This document shows positions 37,819-47,570 of a stretch of DNA of 64,000 nt, piece after piece. This DNA is from Martelella lutilitoris. Lineage in GTDB: Bacteria > Pseudomonadota > Alphaproteobacteria > Rhizobiales > Rhizobiaceae. Location: NCBI RefSeq assembly GCF_016598595.1, contig NZ_CP066786.1, positions 457,501-521,500 of the forward strand, given 5' to 3'. The notes below the pieces were generated by a model that searched no databases, was not told the DNA's origin, and was given only the letters and a program-made list of their open reading frames with translations. The position numbers and the translations under genes were made by a program. Each line of letters begins with the position of its first letter. Positions within the stretch are counted from its first letter, which is position 1.

Positions 37819-38259
37819 TCAGCGCGGATGATGCGGCTTGCCGCGCGCTTCCCAGCTTGGCGAGAGATCGGCCAGCAGCACCTCGATACATTCCACATCC
37901 GCGACGATCTCGCCGCCGCCCGAAAGGGTGATGATCAGGGAGCCTTCCGGCCCGTCTCCGGTTTTCTCGAATGTCACCGAAAGCAGGTTGGAGACTTCGT
38001 CGTCGGCCTTTCGGTCAAGCCCGATGCTGCGTACGGCGGTAACCCGCTTGAACACGAGCGCTGCGCGCCGCCGTTCGGGCTTCGTGAAGAAGCCGCGCTT
38101 CTTCTCCCAGACGAAACGGTTGCACAGAAGCTGAAACTGGCCCGCAACCCTGGAGAAGGTCACGTCCTTCGACAGAAACACGGCATCCTGGACATGCGCC
38201 GAGATGATGGCGAGGTCTTCTTCATCCAGCGCCATGAGTTTCAGCTGATCGGTGGACAT
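37819..38259 (-). CDS. DUF2948 family protein
   Basis: 146-residue conserved protein of unknown function found next to murA and hisD in Rhizobiales. It begins MSTDQLKLMALDEEDLAIISAHVQDAV and includes FVWEKKRGFFTKPERRRAALVF. No catalytic motif is evident. The frame is open further upstream into murA, but that part is not conserved-looking. Position 118 bp after murA suggests co-transcription. Confidence 0.82.
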   Translation of the reverse strand: MSTDQLKLMALDEEDLAIISAHVQDAVFLSKDVTFSRVAGQFQLLCNRFVWEKKRGFFTKPERRRAALVFKRVTAVRSIGLDRKADDEVSNLLSVTFEKTGDGPEGSLIITLSGGGEIVADVECIEVLLADLSPSWEARGKPHHPR

Positions 38260-38377
38260 GACAAATTTCCCGGCGGGTTCGAGGTTTTTTACCGAGATAA
38301 GGCGATAGAAGCCGTTGCGCAACCATTGGCGCGCCGGGAATGCCCGTGTCGACAGGAAAATGATGCCGCGAACGGCC

Positions 38378-39670
38378 TCAGTCGCTGATCCGCTCGACGA
38401 CCGCGCCGCAGCGCGTGAGCTTTTCTTCCAGCCGCTCGAAGCCGCGATCAAGGTGATAGACGCGCGACACGGTCGTCTCGCCCCTGGCCGCAAGGCCGGC
38501 GATGACGAGCGAGACCGAGGCGCGCAGGTCGGTCGCCATCACAGGCGCGCCGTGCAGTTCCTTCACGCCCCTGATGGTCGCCGTCTGGCCGGAGAGCGAG
38601 ATGTCGGCGCCAAGACGGGCAAGCTCCTGCACATGCATGAAGCGGTTCTCGAAGATCGTCTCGACGATGCGCGACGTGCCCTTGGCCCGCGTCATCAGGC
38701 CCATGAACTGCGCCTGCAAATCGGTCGGAAAGCCCGGATAGGGTTCGGTGGTGATATCGACCGGGCGTATATCGTCGCCATGGCCGATGACGTGGATGCC
38801 GGTTTCCGTCGGAGTGATCTCGGCGCCGGCGGCCCGGATCGCCTCGATGGCGGAGCTCAAAAGCGCGGCATCGGTGTTCTCAAGCGTCACCTCGCCGCCG
38901 GCCATGGCGACGGCCATGGCATAGGTGCCTGTCTCGATCCGGTCCGGAAGCACGGTGTGGCGGGCGCCGGAAAGCGAGGTGACGCCGTCAATGGTGATCG
39001 TCGGCGTTCCCGCGCCCTCGATCTTGGCGCCCATGGCCTTCAGGCAATTGGCAAGGTCGACGACTTCCGGCTCGCGCGCGGCGTTTTCCAGCACGGTCGT
39101 GCCGTTGGCGAGCGTTGCCGCCATCATCAGCGTGTGGGTGGCGCCGACGGAGACCTTGGGGAACACATAATGGCGGCCGACGAGACCGCCCTTCGGCGCC
39201 TTGGCCTCGACATAGCCCTGCTCGATCTCGATTTCCGCGCCGAGCGCCTTCAGCCCGTCTATGAAGAGATCGACGGGGCGGGTACCGATGGCGCAGCCGC
39301 CCGGCAGCGAGACCCGGGCGATGCCCTCGCGCGCCAGAAGCGGGCCGATGACCCAGAAGGAGGCGCGCATCTTGCGCACCAGGTCATAGGAGGCCGTTGT
39401 GTCGGTAATCGTCGGGCAGTTGAAATGGATGGTGCGGGCATAGCCGTCCTGCTGGCGCTCGCGCCGGCCGTTGACGGAGATGTCGACGCCGTGATTGCCG
39501 AGAATGCGCATCAGGAGCTCGACATCGGCCAGGTGCGGCACGTTCTCGAGCGTCAGCGTGTCGCTGGTCAGAAGCGAGGCGATGATCAGGGGAAGCGCCG
39601 CATTCTTCGCGCCGGAAATGGGAATGACGCCCTTCAGGGGATTGCCGCCGACGACTCTGATTTGATCCAT
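38378..39670 (-). CDS. murA: UDP-N-acetylglucosamine 1-carboxyvinyltransferase
   Basis: 430-residue EPSP-synthase-fold enzyme that adds phosphoenolpyruvate to UDP-GlcNAc, first step of peptidoglycan synthesis. Lys22 (SGAKNAALP) and Cys126 ([14 protein letters not shown]) are the active-site residues; a Cys at this place makes it fosfomycin-sensitive in principle. Upstream of DUF2948, hisD and UPF0262 on the same strand. Confidence 0.96.
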   Translation of the reverse strand: MDQIRVVGGNPLKGVIPISGAKNAALPLIIASLLTSDTLTLENVPHLADVELLMRILGNHGVDISVNGRRERQQDGYARTIHFNCPTITDTTASYDLVRKMRASFWVIGPLLAREGIARVSLPGGCAIGTRPVDLFIDGLKALGAEIEIEQGYVEAKAPKGGLVGRHYVFPKVSVGATHTLMMAATLANGTTVLENAAREPEVVDLANCLKAMGAKIEGAGTPTITIDGVTSLSGARHTVLPDRIETGTYAMAVAMAGGEVTLENTDAALLSSAIEAIRAAGAEITPTETGIHVIGHGDDIRPVDITTEPYPGFPTDLQAQFMGLMTRAKGTSRIVETIFENRFMHVQELARLGADISLSGQTATIRGVKELHGAPVMATDLRASVSLVIAGLAARGETTVSRVYHLDRGFERLEEKLTRCGAVVERISD

Positions 39671-39850
39671 TCCACATTTTCCGGGAAAACCCGGCCTCTT
39701 CTTGAAAGTTCAGGCGCGTCTAAACGAAACGTCGGCCATGATCAATCGCAATGGTTGACAAGTCGTTGAACCGCTCCGGTCAAAGCAGCGAAAAATGGCA
39801 TGTCTATGTTCCGGGACGCTAAAATACCGGCAGTCCAGCGGTCGCTGTTG

Positions 39851-40030
39851 TCAGCCCTCGTCCTTCTGACGGGAGGCGGGGAGGCCATCAGTCTCGTCGG
39901 CGGCGCCCTTGCGCCGTGCGCGCGACTGCTGTTTGCGCCGCATCAGGTTCTCGCGCAGTTTCTCGGCCGCGCGCTCCCGGCGCTGCGCCGCGGCGTCCGG
40001 TTTTTTCTTCTGTGGATCGGCATTGTCCAT
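39851..40030 (-). CDS. Small basic conserved protein upstream of murA
   Basis: 59 residues, highly charged: a lysine/arginine-rich helix (AAAQRRERAAEKLRENLMRRKQQSRARRKGA) and an acidic tail. Similar short Arg-rich proteins sit before murA in other Rhizobiales; function unknown. The ATG at 40030 follows AAGGTGG; a TTG 18 bp earlier is in frame. 180 bp upstream of murA. Confidence 0.65.
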   Translation of the reverse strand: MDNADPQKKKPDAAAQRRERAAEKLRENLMRRKQQSRARRKGAADETDGLPASRQKDEG

Positions 40031-40182
40031 CTCGCCACCTTCTCGCAAAGCCTGGTTTCCGCCGAAATGCGGATAAGAGAAAAGAAATGTGTTTCCCGTC
40101 TTGCACTTGAAGCGGAGCTATGGCAATAGGCCGCTTGCCTGCACCAAACAGTGCCGGGCACGCTTCGCAAGGCCGAAGTCGG

Positions 40183-40257
40183 GCTGCTATAGCTCAGGGG
40201 TAGAGCACTCCCTTGGTAAGGGAGAGGCCGAGAGTTCAAATCTCTCTAGCAGCACCA
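40183..40257 (+). tRNA. tRNA-Thr (anticodon GGT)
   Basis: Complete cloverleaf: acceptor GCTGCTA (40183-40189) pairs with TAGCAGC (40247-40253); D-arm AGCTCAGGGGTAGAGCA; anticodon stem CTCCC/GGGAG with loop TTGGTAA, anticodon GGT at 40215-40217; T-loop GTTCAAATC. Discriminator A and an encoded CCA end at 40257. A short T-run follows. Confidence 0.97.
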
Positions 40258-40381
40258 TTTTCCCCGTATCGCTCCTCGAAGAACTGCTGGCGGCGTCGAT
40301 CCGTCGCGTTCAGCGGTCCACCGCGGTCTTCACCGAACGACGCGATACCTCTTGCGTTTGAGTATGCGTCGGACAGACAAA

Positions 40382-40412
40382 GGCCGTTCCGGCGAAAACA
40401 CCGGAACGGTCC
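40382..40412 (-). terminator. Hairpin after uxuB
   Basis: GGCCGTTCCGG (40382-40392) pairs with CCGGAACGGTC (40401-40411) with one G-T. On the minus strand it is followed by CTTTGTCTG, only moderately T-rich. It lies 33 bp beyond the uxuB stop. Confidence 0.55.
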
Positions 40413-40444
40413 GTTCTTACAGGCCTCTTAATGTCCGAAAATAT

Positions 40445-41905
40445 CTATCGGAGATCGGCAACCATTTTCCGTGCGCCGTTTTTGCCAAGGCCTTCGAGGC
40501 TTTCGGCGAGGCTTTCCTTGAAGCCGACGCTTTCCCTGAGCGCGGCTGGAAAAATGCCGGAGCCTGAGAGGATGCGCTCGACCTTTTCACGCGATGACCC
40601 GCCATTGGCGAGCGTCTTCAGCCTGTCCGCCAGCGGGTCGCGCACATCGATCGGAGCACCCTTGTCATCGGTGCCGGCGACATAACGGATCCAGCCGGCG
40701 ACCAGCAGGGTGAGGCGGGGGCACGGGGTTCCGTTCTTCAGGTGATGCGCGATTGATTCGAGCGCGCGCTGCGGCAGTTTCTGGCTGCCGTCCATGGCGA
40801 TCTGCCAGGTGCGATGGCGAATTGCGGGGTTTTCGAAGCGGGTGATCAGCGCATCGGCATATTCATCGAGGTCGATGCCATCGGGGGCCTCAAGCGTCGG
40901 GATCTGTTCCTTGCCCATCAGGTCGCGGGCGGCCTTGCGGTAGGTCGGATCCTGCATGGTTTCGGCGATGGTTTCATAGCCGCCGAGATAGCCGAGATAG
41001 GCGAGGAAGGAGTGCGAACCGTTGAGCATGCGGAGCTTCATGTTTTCATAGGGCACGACATCATCGGTGAAGGTGGCGCCGGCGCGGTCCCAGTCCGGGC
41101 GGCCGGAAACAAAATCATCCTCGATCACCCATTGGCGGAAGGGCTCGCAGACGATGCCTGCGGGATCCTCGGTGCCGATCCGCTGGGCAAGAAGCCGATA
41201 GCTTTCCTCGGTCATCGCCGGAACGATGCGGTCGACCATGGTGGAGGGGAAGCGGCCATGCTCCTCGATCCAGTCGGCAAGCGCGCTGTCGCGGGCCCGG
41301 GCGAAATCGATCACCGCGCGGCGGGCAAGCTTGCCGTTTGAAGGCAGGTTGTCGCAGGAGAGAACGGTGAAGGGCTTCTGCCCGGCCTGTTTGCGGGCGG
41401 CGAGGGCCGCCACCAGCGTGCCGACGACTGTTTGCGGCTGATCGGGGTTTTCGAGATCGGCCTTGATCGCCGGATTGTCGAAATCAAGCCCGCCATCGGC
41501 GCCGAGCGTATAGCCCTTTTCCGTGACGGTGATGGAGACGAGCGCGATCTTTTCATCGGCAATGGCGGCGATGATGCCCTCGGGGCTGCATTCTTCCATG
41601 TGCCGGTGATCGACAACCGCGCCTGAAATGCGCGCCTTTTGCCCGTCGGCGGCATTTTCGACGACGCTGTAGAGATAGTCGCGCTCGGCGAGCGCCTGCA
41701 ACGGTGCGGACGGGCCTCTGAGCTCGATCTCTCGGTAGCCCCAGGTGCCGCCGGCGCGCAGAACGTCATCGGTATAGACGGCCTGGTGGGCGCGGTGAAA
41801 GGCGCCGAAGCCGATATGGCACATGCGGGCTTCGACCTTCGAGCGATCGTAATCCGGGCGCAGAACATCGGCTGCGGCCTGATCAAGGAGCGGGTTGGAA
41901 GACAT
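40445..41905 (-). CDS. uxuB: Fructuronate reductase / mannitol dehydrogenase family
   Basis: 486-residue long-chain polyol dehydrogenase. The N-terminal Rossmann part has CHIGFGAFHRAHQAVY, and the C-terminal part has KLRMLNGSHSFLAYLGYLGGYETIAE with the catalytic Lys and the NGSHS motif. With uxuA in the same regulon it is best read as D-mannonate oxidoreductase (fructuronate to mannonate, NADH-dependent) rather than mannitol dehydrogenase. ATG at 41905 follows GGAAGGA. A strong terminator separates it from the upstream GH31 gene. Confidence 0.85.
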   Translation of the reverse strand: MSSNPLLDQAAADVLRPDYDRSKVEARMCHIGFGAFHRAHQAVYTDDVLRAGGTWGYREIELRGPSAPLQALAERDYLYSVVENAADGQKARISGAVVDHRHMEECSPEGIIAAIADEKIALVSITVTEKGYTLGADGGLDFDNPAIKADLENPDQPQTVVGTLVAALAARKQAGQKPFTVLSCDNLPSNGKLARRAVIDFARARDSALADWIEEHGRFPSTMVDRIVPAMTEESYRLLAQRIGTEDPAGIVCEPFRQWVIEDDFVSGRPDWDRAGATFTDDVVPYENMKLRMLNGSHSFLAYLGYLGGYETIAETMQDPTYRKAARDLMGKEQIPTLEAPDGIDLDEYADALITRFENPAIRHRTWQIAMDGSQKLPQRALESIAHHLKNGTPCPRLTLLVAGWIRYVAGTDDKGAPIDVRDPLADRLKTLANGGSSREKVERILSGSGIFPAALRESVGFKESLAESLEGLGKNGARKMVADLR

Positions 41906-41964
41906 GGCTGTTCCTTCCGTAAAACGGCGCATCTGGGCTGGCGCCGACGGCAATGGGGTGTGTG

Positions 41965-41995
41965 AAAAAAAAGCGGGAGAGCCTGAGCTCTCCCG
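41965..41995 (-). terminator. Strong Rho-independent terminator between GH31 and uxuB
   Basis: On the minus strand CGGGAGAGC and GCTCTCCCG form a perfect 9-bp stem with a 4-nt loop, followed directly by C then eight T (41965-41972). It begins 9 bp after the GH31 stop, inside an otherwise co-directional gene set. Confidence 0.85.
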
Positions 41996-42004
41996 AAGCG
42001 CCGG

Positions 42005-44380
42005 TCAGCGGCCGACAGTCTTGCCGTTGGCATCGGCCATGCCATTTGCGGCAATCTTGCGTCCTTCGCCTTCGGGCAGGAGTATGCGGACAGTCTCGTA
42101 GGGCGGCTTGTAGTCGCCTTCATGCTGCCAGTTGAGGGTAAGACCGGCGTCATCGCCGGAAAGGGCGTAATGCGTCAGGCTGTGGCCTGCGGCCTCGCGC
42201 CAGGTCACCGTGTCGCCGTCATCTTCATATTCCACCGATGTCGCTTCGAAGCGGCCGGGAACAGTAAAGACGGCGAGCGTGCGGGCCGTGTCGGCCCCGG
42301 CATTGGTGCGGTTTGCGCCGTCCGAGAGCGGGATCACCGCACCGGCGCGGACAAAAAGCGGCATGCTGGCAAGGTTAACCGGCAGCCTCACCTCCGTTCC
42401 GGGCGCATGATATTCGCCCGACCAGAAGTCCCACCATCCGGTTTCATTCTTCGGCAGATAGACCGTTCGCTCGGCAGCGCCCTCGTCGACGACATTGGCG
42501 ACCAGGAGATCGCGGCCAAGCATGAAGTCATCGGTTTCCTCGAATGTCCGGGGATCGTGCGGGTGGTCGAGGAAGGTCGGCCGCAGCATCGGCTCGTGCA
42601 TGGTCGTCGCTAGCCAGGTCAGCGTGTAGAGATAGGGCGTCAGCCGGTAGCGGAAGGCAAGCGCCGCGCGGATGAGCGGCAGGACCTCCGGATACATCCA
42701 GGCCTCATTGGCCGTGCCGTCATCATTCCACGAATGGATGGTGAAGCGCGGGTGGAAAATGCCGTTCTGGACCCAGCGGACGAAGAGTTCCGGCTCCGGC
42801 TTCGGGCCGGAAAAGCCGCCGACGTCGTGGCCGACATTGTAGATGCCGGAGAGCGACATGGAGAGACCCATGCGGATATTGTAGCGCACCGTTTCCCAGC
42901 GCGTGTAATTGTCGCCCGACCAGGTCTGCGCGTAGCGCTGGATGCCCGGGCATCCAGCGCGCGAGATCAGATATTGGCGGTGATCGGGATCGAATGCTTC
43001 CTGTGCTTCTTTCGAGGCGCGGCTCATCAGAAGCGAATGCAGCGGACGGATCAGCGCGACCGGGATTTCCTTGCCGAAGCCGTTGCAGCGGGCCTCGTCA
43101 TCCCAGATTTCATACTCGTTATTGTCGTTCCAGGTGCAGGCAATGCCCTTTTTCAGGAGCTGCTCGGTGACACCCTTCTGCCACCAGGCCACGGAGGCCG
43201 GATTGGTGAAATCGAGATGGGCGCCGCTGTCGTCCCAGTAGACGGCATCCGCATAGGAGTTCGTCTCGCTGTCGGTGATGAACAGGCCGGCGTCGAGCGC
43301 CTCGTTGAAGCGCGGGTGGTCCTGCAAAAGCGCCGGCTTGATATTGGCAATCAGCGTCAGTTCCGCATCCGCGAACTTTTTCGTCATGCCCTCGACATCC
43401 GGGAACTTTTCATAATTCCAGTTGAAGACGTAGCGCTTCGGGCCGATCGAGGTATAGCCGGAGGACATCTGGAAACTGTCGCAGGGGATATCGTGCTCGG
43501 CGAGCCTGGTGAGGAAACCTTCCAGCTCTTCCTGCGCATTGGGCCGATCAGTATAGGCCATGGTCGAGCCGGAATAGCCGAGCGCCCAGCGCGGCATGAA
43601 GGCCGTGCCGCCGGTCAGCCGTGTGTGGCCCTTCACCAGGTCCAGCATTTCCGGCGCCCAGGCGAAATAGTAGTCGAGATCGCCATCGAGCGCGCGGTAG
43701 GCGCGGAAGGGCTTGTGGTAGTTGTCGAACTCGTTGCCGAGATCGAACCAGCAGGAGGCAAGATTGTCGTAGAAGACCGAAAAGGCGCCTGCATCCGGCG
43801 TCACGGTGAAGGTGACGGGCAGGTGCTTGTAGAGCGGATCGGTGGTCCTGGCGTTATAGCCCATGGCGTCGAGATTGCGCATCTCGTAGCGGCGGCCGGA
43901 GCGTTCGAGATCGCCCGCCTTCTCGCCGAGGCCGTAGACCTTCTCGCCGGGTTTTCTGAGCAGGAAGTGGCTGTTGCGGTGGTCGCGGATGCCGAGCATG
44001 TAGGCGCCGGTGGGGCGCTCTTCGGCCACCAGCTTCCATGTGCCGTCAGCCTGTCTCGCGTCCCAGCGCATGGTCAGCGGGTTTTCGACGGTGAGCCTGA
44101 GGGTGGCGGTCTCGAGGGTGAGCGCTTCGCCTTCGGTACAGGAAAATTCAGGCAGGGAGAAGCCGGAAAGATCGTCGCGGGCGCGACCTTCGAAGGGCAC
44201 ATCCTCTGCCGGCGCGATCGACCAGGTTCGGTCAAGCCGCCAGTCGCCGGACTTCTTCAGAGAGATGCGGAAGAGCGCTTCTTCGAGAACGGTGATTTGC
44301 AGGGTGTGGGAGCCGTCGACGGTGAGCGTGACGCCATTGGCGTCACGCGCGTCGAGCGCCCAGGATTTGAGGGTACGCAT
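42005..44380 (-). CDS. Glycoside hydrolase family 31 (alpha-glucosidase/alpha-xylosidase type)
   Basis: 791-residue retaining glycosidase. N-terminal beta-sandwich, then the TIM barrel with the nucleophile Asp419 in TWNDNNEYE and the acid/base Asp490 in TWSGDNYTRWE, both at GH31 positions; RDHRNSHFLLRKPGEKVYGLGEKAGDLERSGRRYEMRN is the usual N-domain signature. No signal peptide, so it is cytoplasmic. GH31 covers alpha-glucosidases, alpha-xylosidases and sulfoquinovosidases; with GH2 and uronate genes it may trim an alpha-linked sugar from an imported glucuronide (inference). 18 bp after dctM. Confidence 0.88.
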   Translation of the reverse strand: MRTLKSWALDARDANGVTLTVDGSHTLQITVLEEALFRISLKKSGDWRLDRTWSIAPAEDVPFEGRARDDLSGFSLPEFSCTEGEALTLETATLRLTVENPLTMRWDARQADGTWKLVAEERPTGAYMLGIRDHRNSHFLLRKPGEKVYGLGEKAGDLERSGRRYEMRNLDAMGYNARTTDPLYKHLPVTFTVTPDAGAFSVFYDNLASCWFDLGNEFDNYHKPFRAYRALDGDLDYYFAWAPEMLDLVKGHTRLTGGTAFMPRWALGYSGSTMAYTDRPNAQEELEGFLTRLAEHDIPCDSFQMSSGYTSIGPKRYVFNWNYEKFPDVEGMTKKFADAELTLIANIKPALLQDHPRFNEALDAGLFITDSETNSYADAVYWDDSGAHLDFTNPASVAWWQKGVTEQLLKKGIACTWNDNNEYEIWDDEARCNGFGKEIPVALIRPLHSLLMSRASKEAQEAFDPDHRQYLISRAGCPGIQRYAQTWSGDNYTRWETVRYNIRMGLSMSLSGIYNVGHDVGGFSGPKPEPELFVRWVQNGIFHPRFTIHSWNDDGTANEAWMYPEVLPLIRAALAFRYRLTPYLYTLTWLATTMHEPMLRPTFLDHPHDPRTFEETDDFMLGRDLLVANVVDEGAAERTVYLPKNETGWWDFWSGEYHAPGTEVRLPVNLASMPLFVRAGAVIPLSDGANRTNAGADTARTLAVFTVPGRFEATSVEYEDDGDTVTWREAAGHSLTHYALSGDDAGLTLNWQHEGDYKPPYETVRILLPEGEGRKIAANGMADANGKTVGR

Positions 44381-44398
44381 ATTCGTATTCCCGTTTCG

Positions 44399-45709
44399 TT
44401 AGCCGCCGTAGCCCAGAAGCAGGCGCGGCAGGCCGAGGCTGATTGCAGGGACGTAGGTGACGAGCATCAGGACCGCGATCAGGGTCAGGAAGAAGGGGAT
44501 CAGAGGCTTGATCACCTTCGGGATCGTGGTGTCGCCGACCGAGCAGCCGATGAAGAGGGCTGATCCGACAGGTGGCGTGCAGATGCCGACGCAGAGGTTG
44601 AGGGTCATCATCACGCCGAACTGGACGGGGTCCATGCCGAGCTGCTGAACCACCGGCATCAGGATCGGGGTGAAGATCAGAAGCGCCGGCGTCATGTCCA
44701 TGAAGGTGCCGACAACCAGAAGGACGACGTTCAGTATCAAGAGGATCATGATCGGGTTGTCGGAGAGGTCGAGCATGAAATCCGAGATCATGTTCGGGAT
44801 GTTACCGAAGGCCATGGCGCGCGACATGGCGATCGAGCAGCCGATCATCAGCAGCACCACGGCTGTGGTGATCGCCGATTCGAGGATGATCGAGGGAAGC
44901 TGCTTGAGCGAGGTCTCGCGATACCAGACGAAGGCCAGAAGCAGGGTGTAGACGACGGCAATCGCCGAGGCTTCGGTCGCGGTGAAGATGCCGCCGATGA
45001 TGCCGCCCATGACGACGACGATCAGGCCAAGCGGCAGGAGCGCGTCGAGGCCCTTCCTGACGAATTCGCCGGCGGTCGGACGCGGCTGGGTCGGATAGCC
45101 GCGCTTCTTGGCGATGATGCCGGCGACGATCATGATGCCGACGCCCATCAGGATTCCGGGCACATAACCGGCCACGAAGAGGGCCGCGACCGAGGTGCCG
45201 CCGGAAATCAGCGAGAAGACGATGAAGGTCGAGCTCGGCGGGATGAGAAGGCCGGTGGTGCAGGAGGAGATGTTGACGGCAGCCGAATAGGCCGGGTCAT
45301 AGCCTTCCTTCTTCTGCAGCGGCGCCATGACGCCGCCGACCGCCGCAGCGGAGGCCACGGCGGAACCCGAAAGCGCGCCGAACATCATGTTGGCGAGCAC
45401 GTTCACATGGGCGAGCGAGCCGGGCAGGGCAAAGCCGAGCACTTTTGCGAAATCGATGAGCCGGCGGGCGATGCCGCCGCGGTTCATGATGTTGCCGGCC
45501 AGGATAAAGAAGGGGATAGCTAGAAGGGTGAAGCTGTCGAGGCCCGAGGACATCTGCTGGGCGACGATGAAGAAGGACTGGTCGATGCCGACGAAGAGCG
45601 CGAAGGTGACGGCAGCCGAAACGCCGATGGCGAAGGCGATCGGAACGCCGAGCACCATCAGCAGGATGAAACTGCCGAACAGGACCAGCGGGGCGTAGGA
45701 CATAAGCAT
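44399..45709 (-). CDS. dctM: TRAP transporter large permease (DctM/SiaM type)
   Basis: 436-residue inner-membrane protein with about 12 spans. Typical TRAP-M segments: GVPIAFAIGVSAAVTFALF, PFFILAGNIMNRGGIARRLIDFA and GALSGSAVASAAAVGGVM, and the C-terminal NLCVGICTPPVGSALFIGCSVG. It forms the Na+-driven translocation channel with DctQ. 14 bp after dctQ. Confidence 0.93.
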   Translation of the reverse strand: MLMSYAPLVLFGSFILLMVLGVPIAFAIGVSAAVTFALFVGIDQSFFIVAQQMSSGLDSFTLLAIPFFILAGNIMNRGGIARRLIDFAKVLGFALPGSLAHVNVLANMMFGALSGSAVASAAAVGGVMAPLQKKEGYDPAYSAAVNISSCTTGLLIPPSSTFIVFSLISGGTSVAALFVAGYVPGILMGVGIMIVAGIIAKKRGYPTQPRPTAGEFVRKGLDALLPLGLIVVVMGGIIGGIFTATEASAIAVVYTLLLAFVWYRETSLKQLPSIILESAITTAVVLLMIGCSIAMSRAMAFGNIPNMISDFMLDLSDNPIMILLILNVVLLVVGTFMDMTPALLIFTPILMPVVQQLGMDPVQFGVMMTLNLCVGICTPPVGSALFIGCSVGDTTIPKVIKPLIPFFLTLIAVLMLVTYVPAISLGLPRLLLGYGG

Positions 45710-45723
45710 GAAAGGAACTCCCC

Positions 45724-46281
45724 TTAGTTCAGAGGTCCGCCGGCTTCGGCGGGCGCGGCTTCAACGGGCGTCTTGCCGTGGAAAAGGCGGATCGCCATCT
45801 GCAGGCAGTAGAAGAGAATGACGGCGCCGGAGACCGGAATGGCGACGTAGATGTAGCCCATCGGCATTTGCAGCGCGGGCGAGACCTGGCCGTTTGCAAG
45901 CGTGCGGCCAACGAGCGCGCCGCCGCCATTGATCATGACCGCGATGGCAAAGAAGGCGATGACGGCGACAACCAGAAGCTGGGCAAGCTGCTTGCGCCAG
46001 CCCGAAAGCGCCGGCGCCAGGATCTCGATGGCGAGGTGGCGGCCCTTGCCGAAGGTGTAGGCGCCGCCGATCAGCGCCATCCAAATGAACAGGAAACGGG
46101 CGATTTCGTCGGTATAGATGGACGGCGCGCGCAGGATGTAGCGGCTCATCACCTGCCACACCACGCAGACGACCATGCCGGAGAAGCCGGCGACGATAAT
46201 GACGCGCAGGACGGCGTCGATCATATTGGCAAGGCCGTCGACGAGACGGCTGATCGTGTCGGGTTTTCCTTGTTCGGACAT
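45724..46281 (-). CDS. dctQ: TRAP transporter small permease (DctQ type)
   Basis: 185 residues with four membrane spans (starting about 25, 60, 97 and 137), typical of DctQ, including DEIARFLFIWMALIGGAYTFGKGRHLAIEIL. ATG at 46281 follows GGGAGGG; the frame is open upstream into the operator region. First gene of the minus-strand arm (dctQ-dctM-GH31-uxuB). Confidence 0.92.
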   Translation of the reverse strand: MSEQGKPDTISRLVDGLANMIDAVLRVIIVAGFSGMVVCVVWQVMSRYILRAPSIYTDEIARFLFIWMALIGGAYTFGKGRHLAIEILAPALSGWRKQLAQLLVVAVIAFFAIAVMINGGGALVGRTLANGQVSPALQMPMGYIYVAIPVSGAVILFYCLQMAIRLFHGKTPVEAAPAEAGGPLN

Positions 46282-46364
46282 CCGACCCTCCCTTGAGTGA
46301 GTTCTTTGCGCAGCCCTGTGGTCGATACCTTTGGCTGATGGTCGGAGCATGAACCAAAACAAAA

Positions 46365-46380
46365 AATTGGTCAACCAATT
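46365..46380. promoter_or_regulatory. GntR (UxuR/FadR type) operator, perfect palindrome
   Basis: AATTGGTCAACCAATT: 7-bp arms around CA, matching the TTGGT-NN-ACCAA pattern of UxuR-like operators. It lies 84 bp upstream of dctQ. With the related sites at 46388-46400 and 46409-46423 it fills the divergent dctQ/dctP promoter region. Confidence 0.72.
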
Positions 46381-46387
46381 TATCTAT

Positions 46388-46423
46388 TTTGGTTGACACA
46401 TAAAATAATTTGGTCAACCATAA
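46388..46423. promoter_or_regulatory. Two further GntR-type operator sequences in the dctQ/dctP promoter region
   Basis: TTTGGTTGACACA (46388-46400) is a partial site that includes TTGACA at 46393-46398, a possible -35. TTTGGTCAACCATAA (46409-46423) contains the core TGGTCAACCA. Both repeat the palindrome at 46365-46380, so three sites are spaced over about 60 bp. The GntR-family gene at 49364 is the likely partner. Confidence 0.62.
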
Positions 46424-46499
46424 ACGCATCCGCTGCAACAAGGCACTCTGCGGCGGTCCGATAACCTCTCCTCAAACGAACGGGTGCCGGGAGGAAGAT

Positions 46500-47492
46500 A
46501 TGAAGATCTTTTCCAAAGTCGCTTTGATGACGGGCGTCGCCGCTGTCGCCTTTGCCGCAACCGCCGAGGCGCGCACGCTTCGCCTCAACCACAACAACCC
46601 GCCGGACCATCCACTGCACATCTCCATGGAATTCATGGGCGATCGCCTCTCCGAGCTGACCGACGGCGCCTGGGACATCCAGGTCTTCCCGAACGGCCAG
46701 CTGGGCAATCAGCGCGAATCGATGGAGCTCGTCCAGAGCTGCGTGCTCGACATGGCCAAGAGCAATGCCAGCGAACTCGAAGCCTTCGAACCGACCTATT
46801 CGGCGCTGAACCTGCCCTATCTCTTCCTCAGCGAAGACCATCAGTTTGATGTGCTGACCGGCGAGATCGGCCAGGAAATCCTGGATGCGTCCCATGACAA
46901 GGGCTTTCAGGGCATCGCCTTCCTGATCGAAGGCGCGCGCTCATTCTACGGCAACAAGCCGATCAACACCCCGGCCGACCTCCAGGGCATGAAGATCCGC
47001 GTTCAGCCGAGCCCCTCGGCGATCCGCATGGTCGAGCTTCTCGGCGGCAGCCCGACGCCGCTCGCCTATGGCGAACTTTACAGCGCCCTGCAGCAGGGCG
47101 TGGTCGACGGCGCGGAAAACAACCCGACCGCGCTCACCACCGTGCGTCACGGCGAAGTGGCGGACTATTTCTCGCTCGACGAACACACCATGATCCCCTC
47201 GGTCGTGGTGATCTCGAACTGCGCCTGGGATTCCATGTCCGATGACGACAAGGCCGCCTTCCGCGAGGCCGCCGGCGAGGCCATGCAGTTCCACCGCGAG
47301 CAGTGGGACGCGATCGTTTCCAAGACGATGGGCGAGATTGAGGAAATGGGCGTGACGGTCAACACCGTCGACAAGGCGCCCTTCATCGAGGCCGTTCAGC
47401 CGATGTATGACGAAGTCAAGGGCAGCTCTCCGGCTGTCGCCGACCTGGTCGACCGTATCCAGGCTGAAGGCGCCAACTACAGCGACAACTAA
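46500..47492 (+). CDS. dctP: TRAP transporter periplasmic binding protein (DctP type)
   Basis: 330 residues with a signal peptide (MKIFSKVALMTGVAAVAFAATAEA). DctP-family features: GKMKIRVQ-like segment LQGMKIRVQPSPSAIRMVELLGGSPTPLAYGELYSALQQGVVDGAENN, where the Arg binds the carboxylate of the ligand. Glucuronate or a glucuronide is the likely ligand given uxuA, uxuB and the GH2 enzyme. ATG at 46500 follows GGAGGAAG. Start of the plus-strand arm. Confidence 0.92.
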   Translation: MKIFSKVALMTGVAAVAFAATAEARTLRLNHNNPPDHPLHISMEFMGDRLSELTDGAWDIQVFPNGQLGNQRESMELVQSCVLDMAKSNASELEAFEPTYSALNLPYLFLSEDHQFDVLTGEIGQEILDASHDKGFQGIAFLIEGARSFYGNKPINTPADLQGMKIRVQPSPSAIRMVELLGGSPTPLAYGELYSALQQGVVDGAENNPTALTTVRHGEVADYFSLDEHTMIPSVVVISNCAWDSMSDDDKAAFREAAGEAMQFHREQWDAIVSKTMGEIEEMGVTVNTVDKAPFIEAVQPMYDEVKGSSPAVADLVDRIQAEGANYSDN

Positions 47493-47570
47493 GTCGTTTG
47501 ACAAATTGGTCGGCCGCCCCGGGTGGCCGGCCGGTTCAGGCAATTTGACAGGTACCGGTGGAGGTTCACC

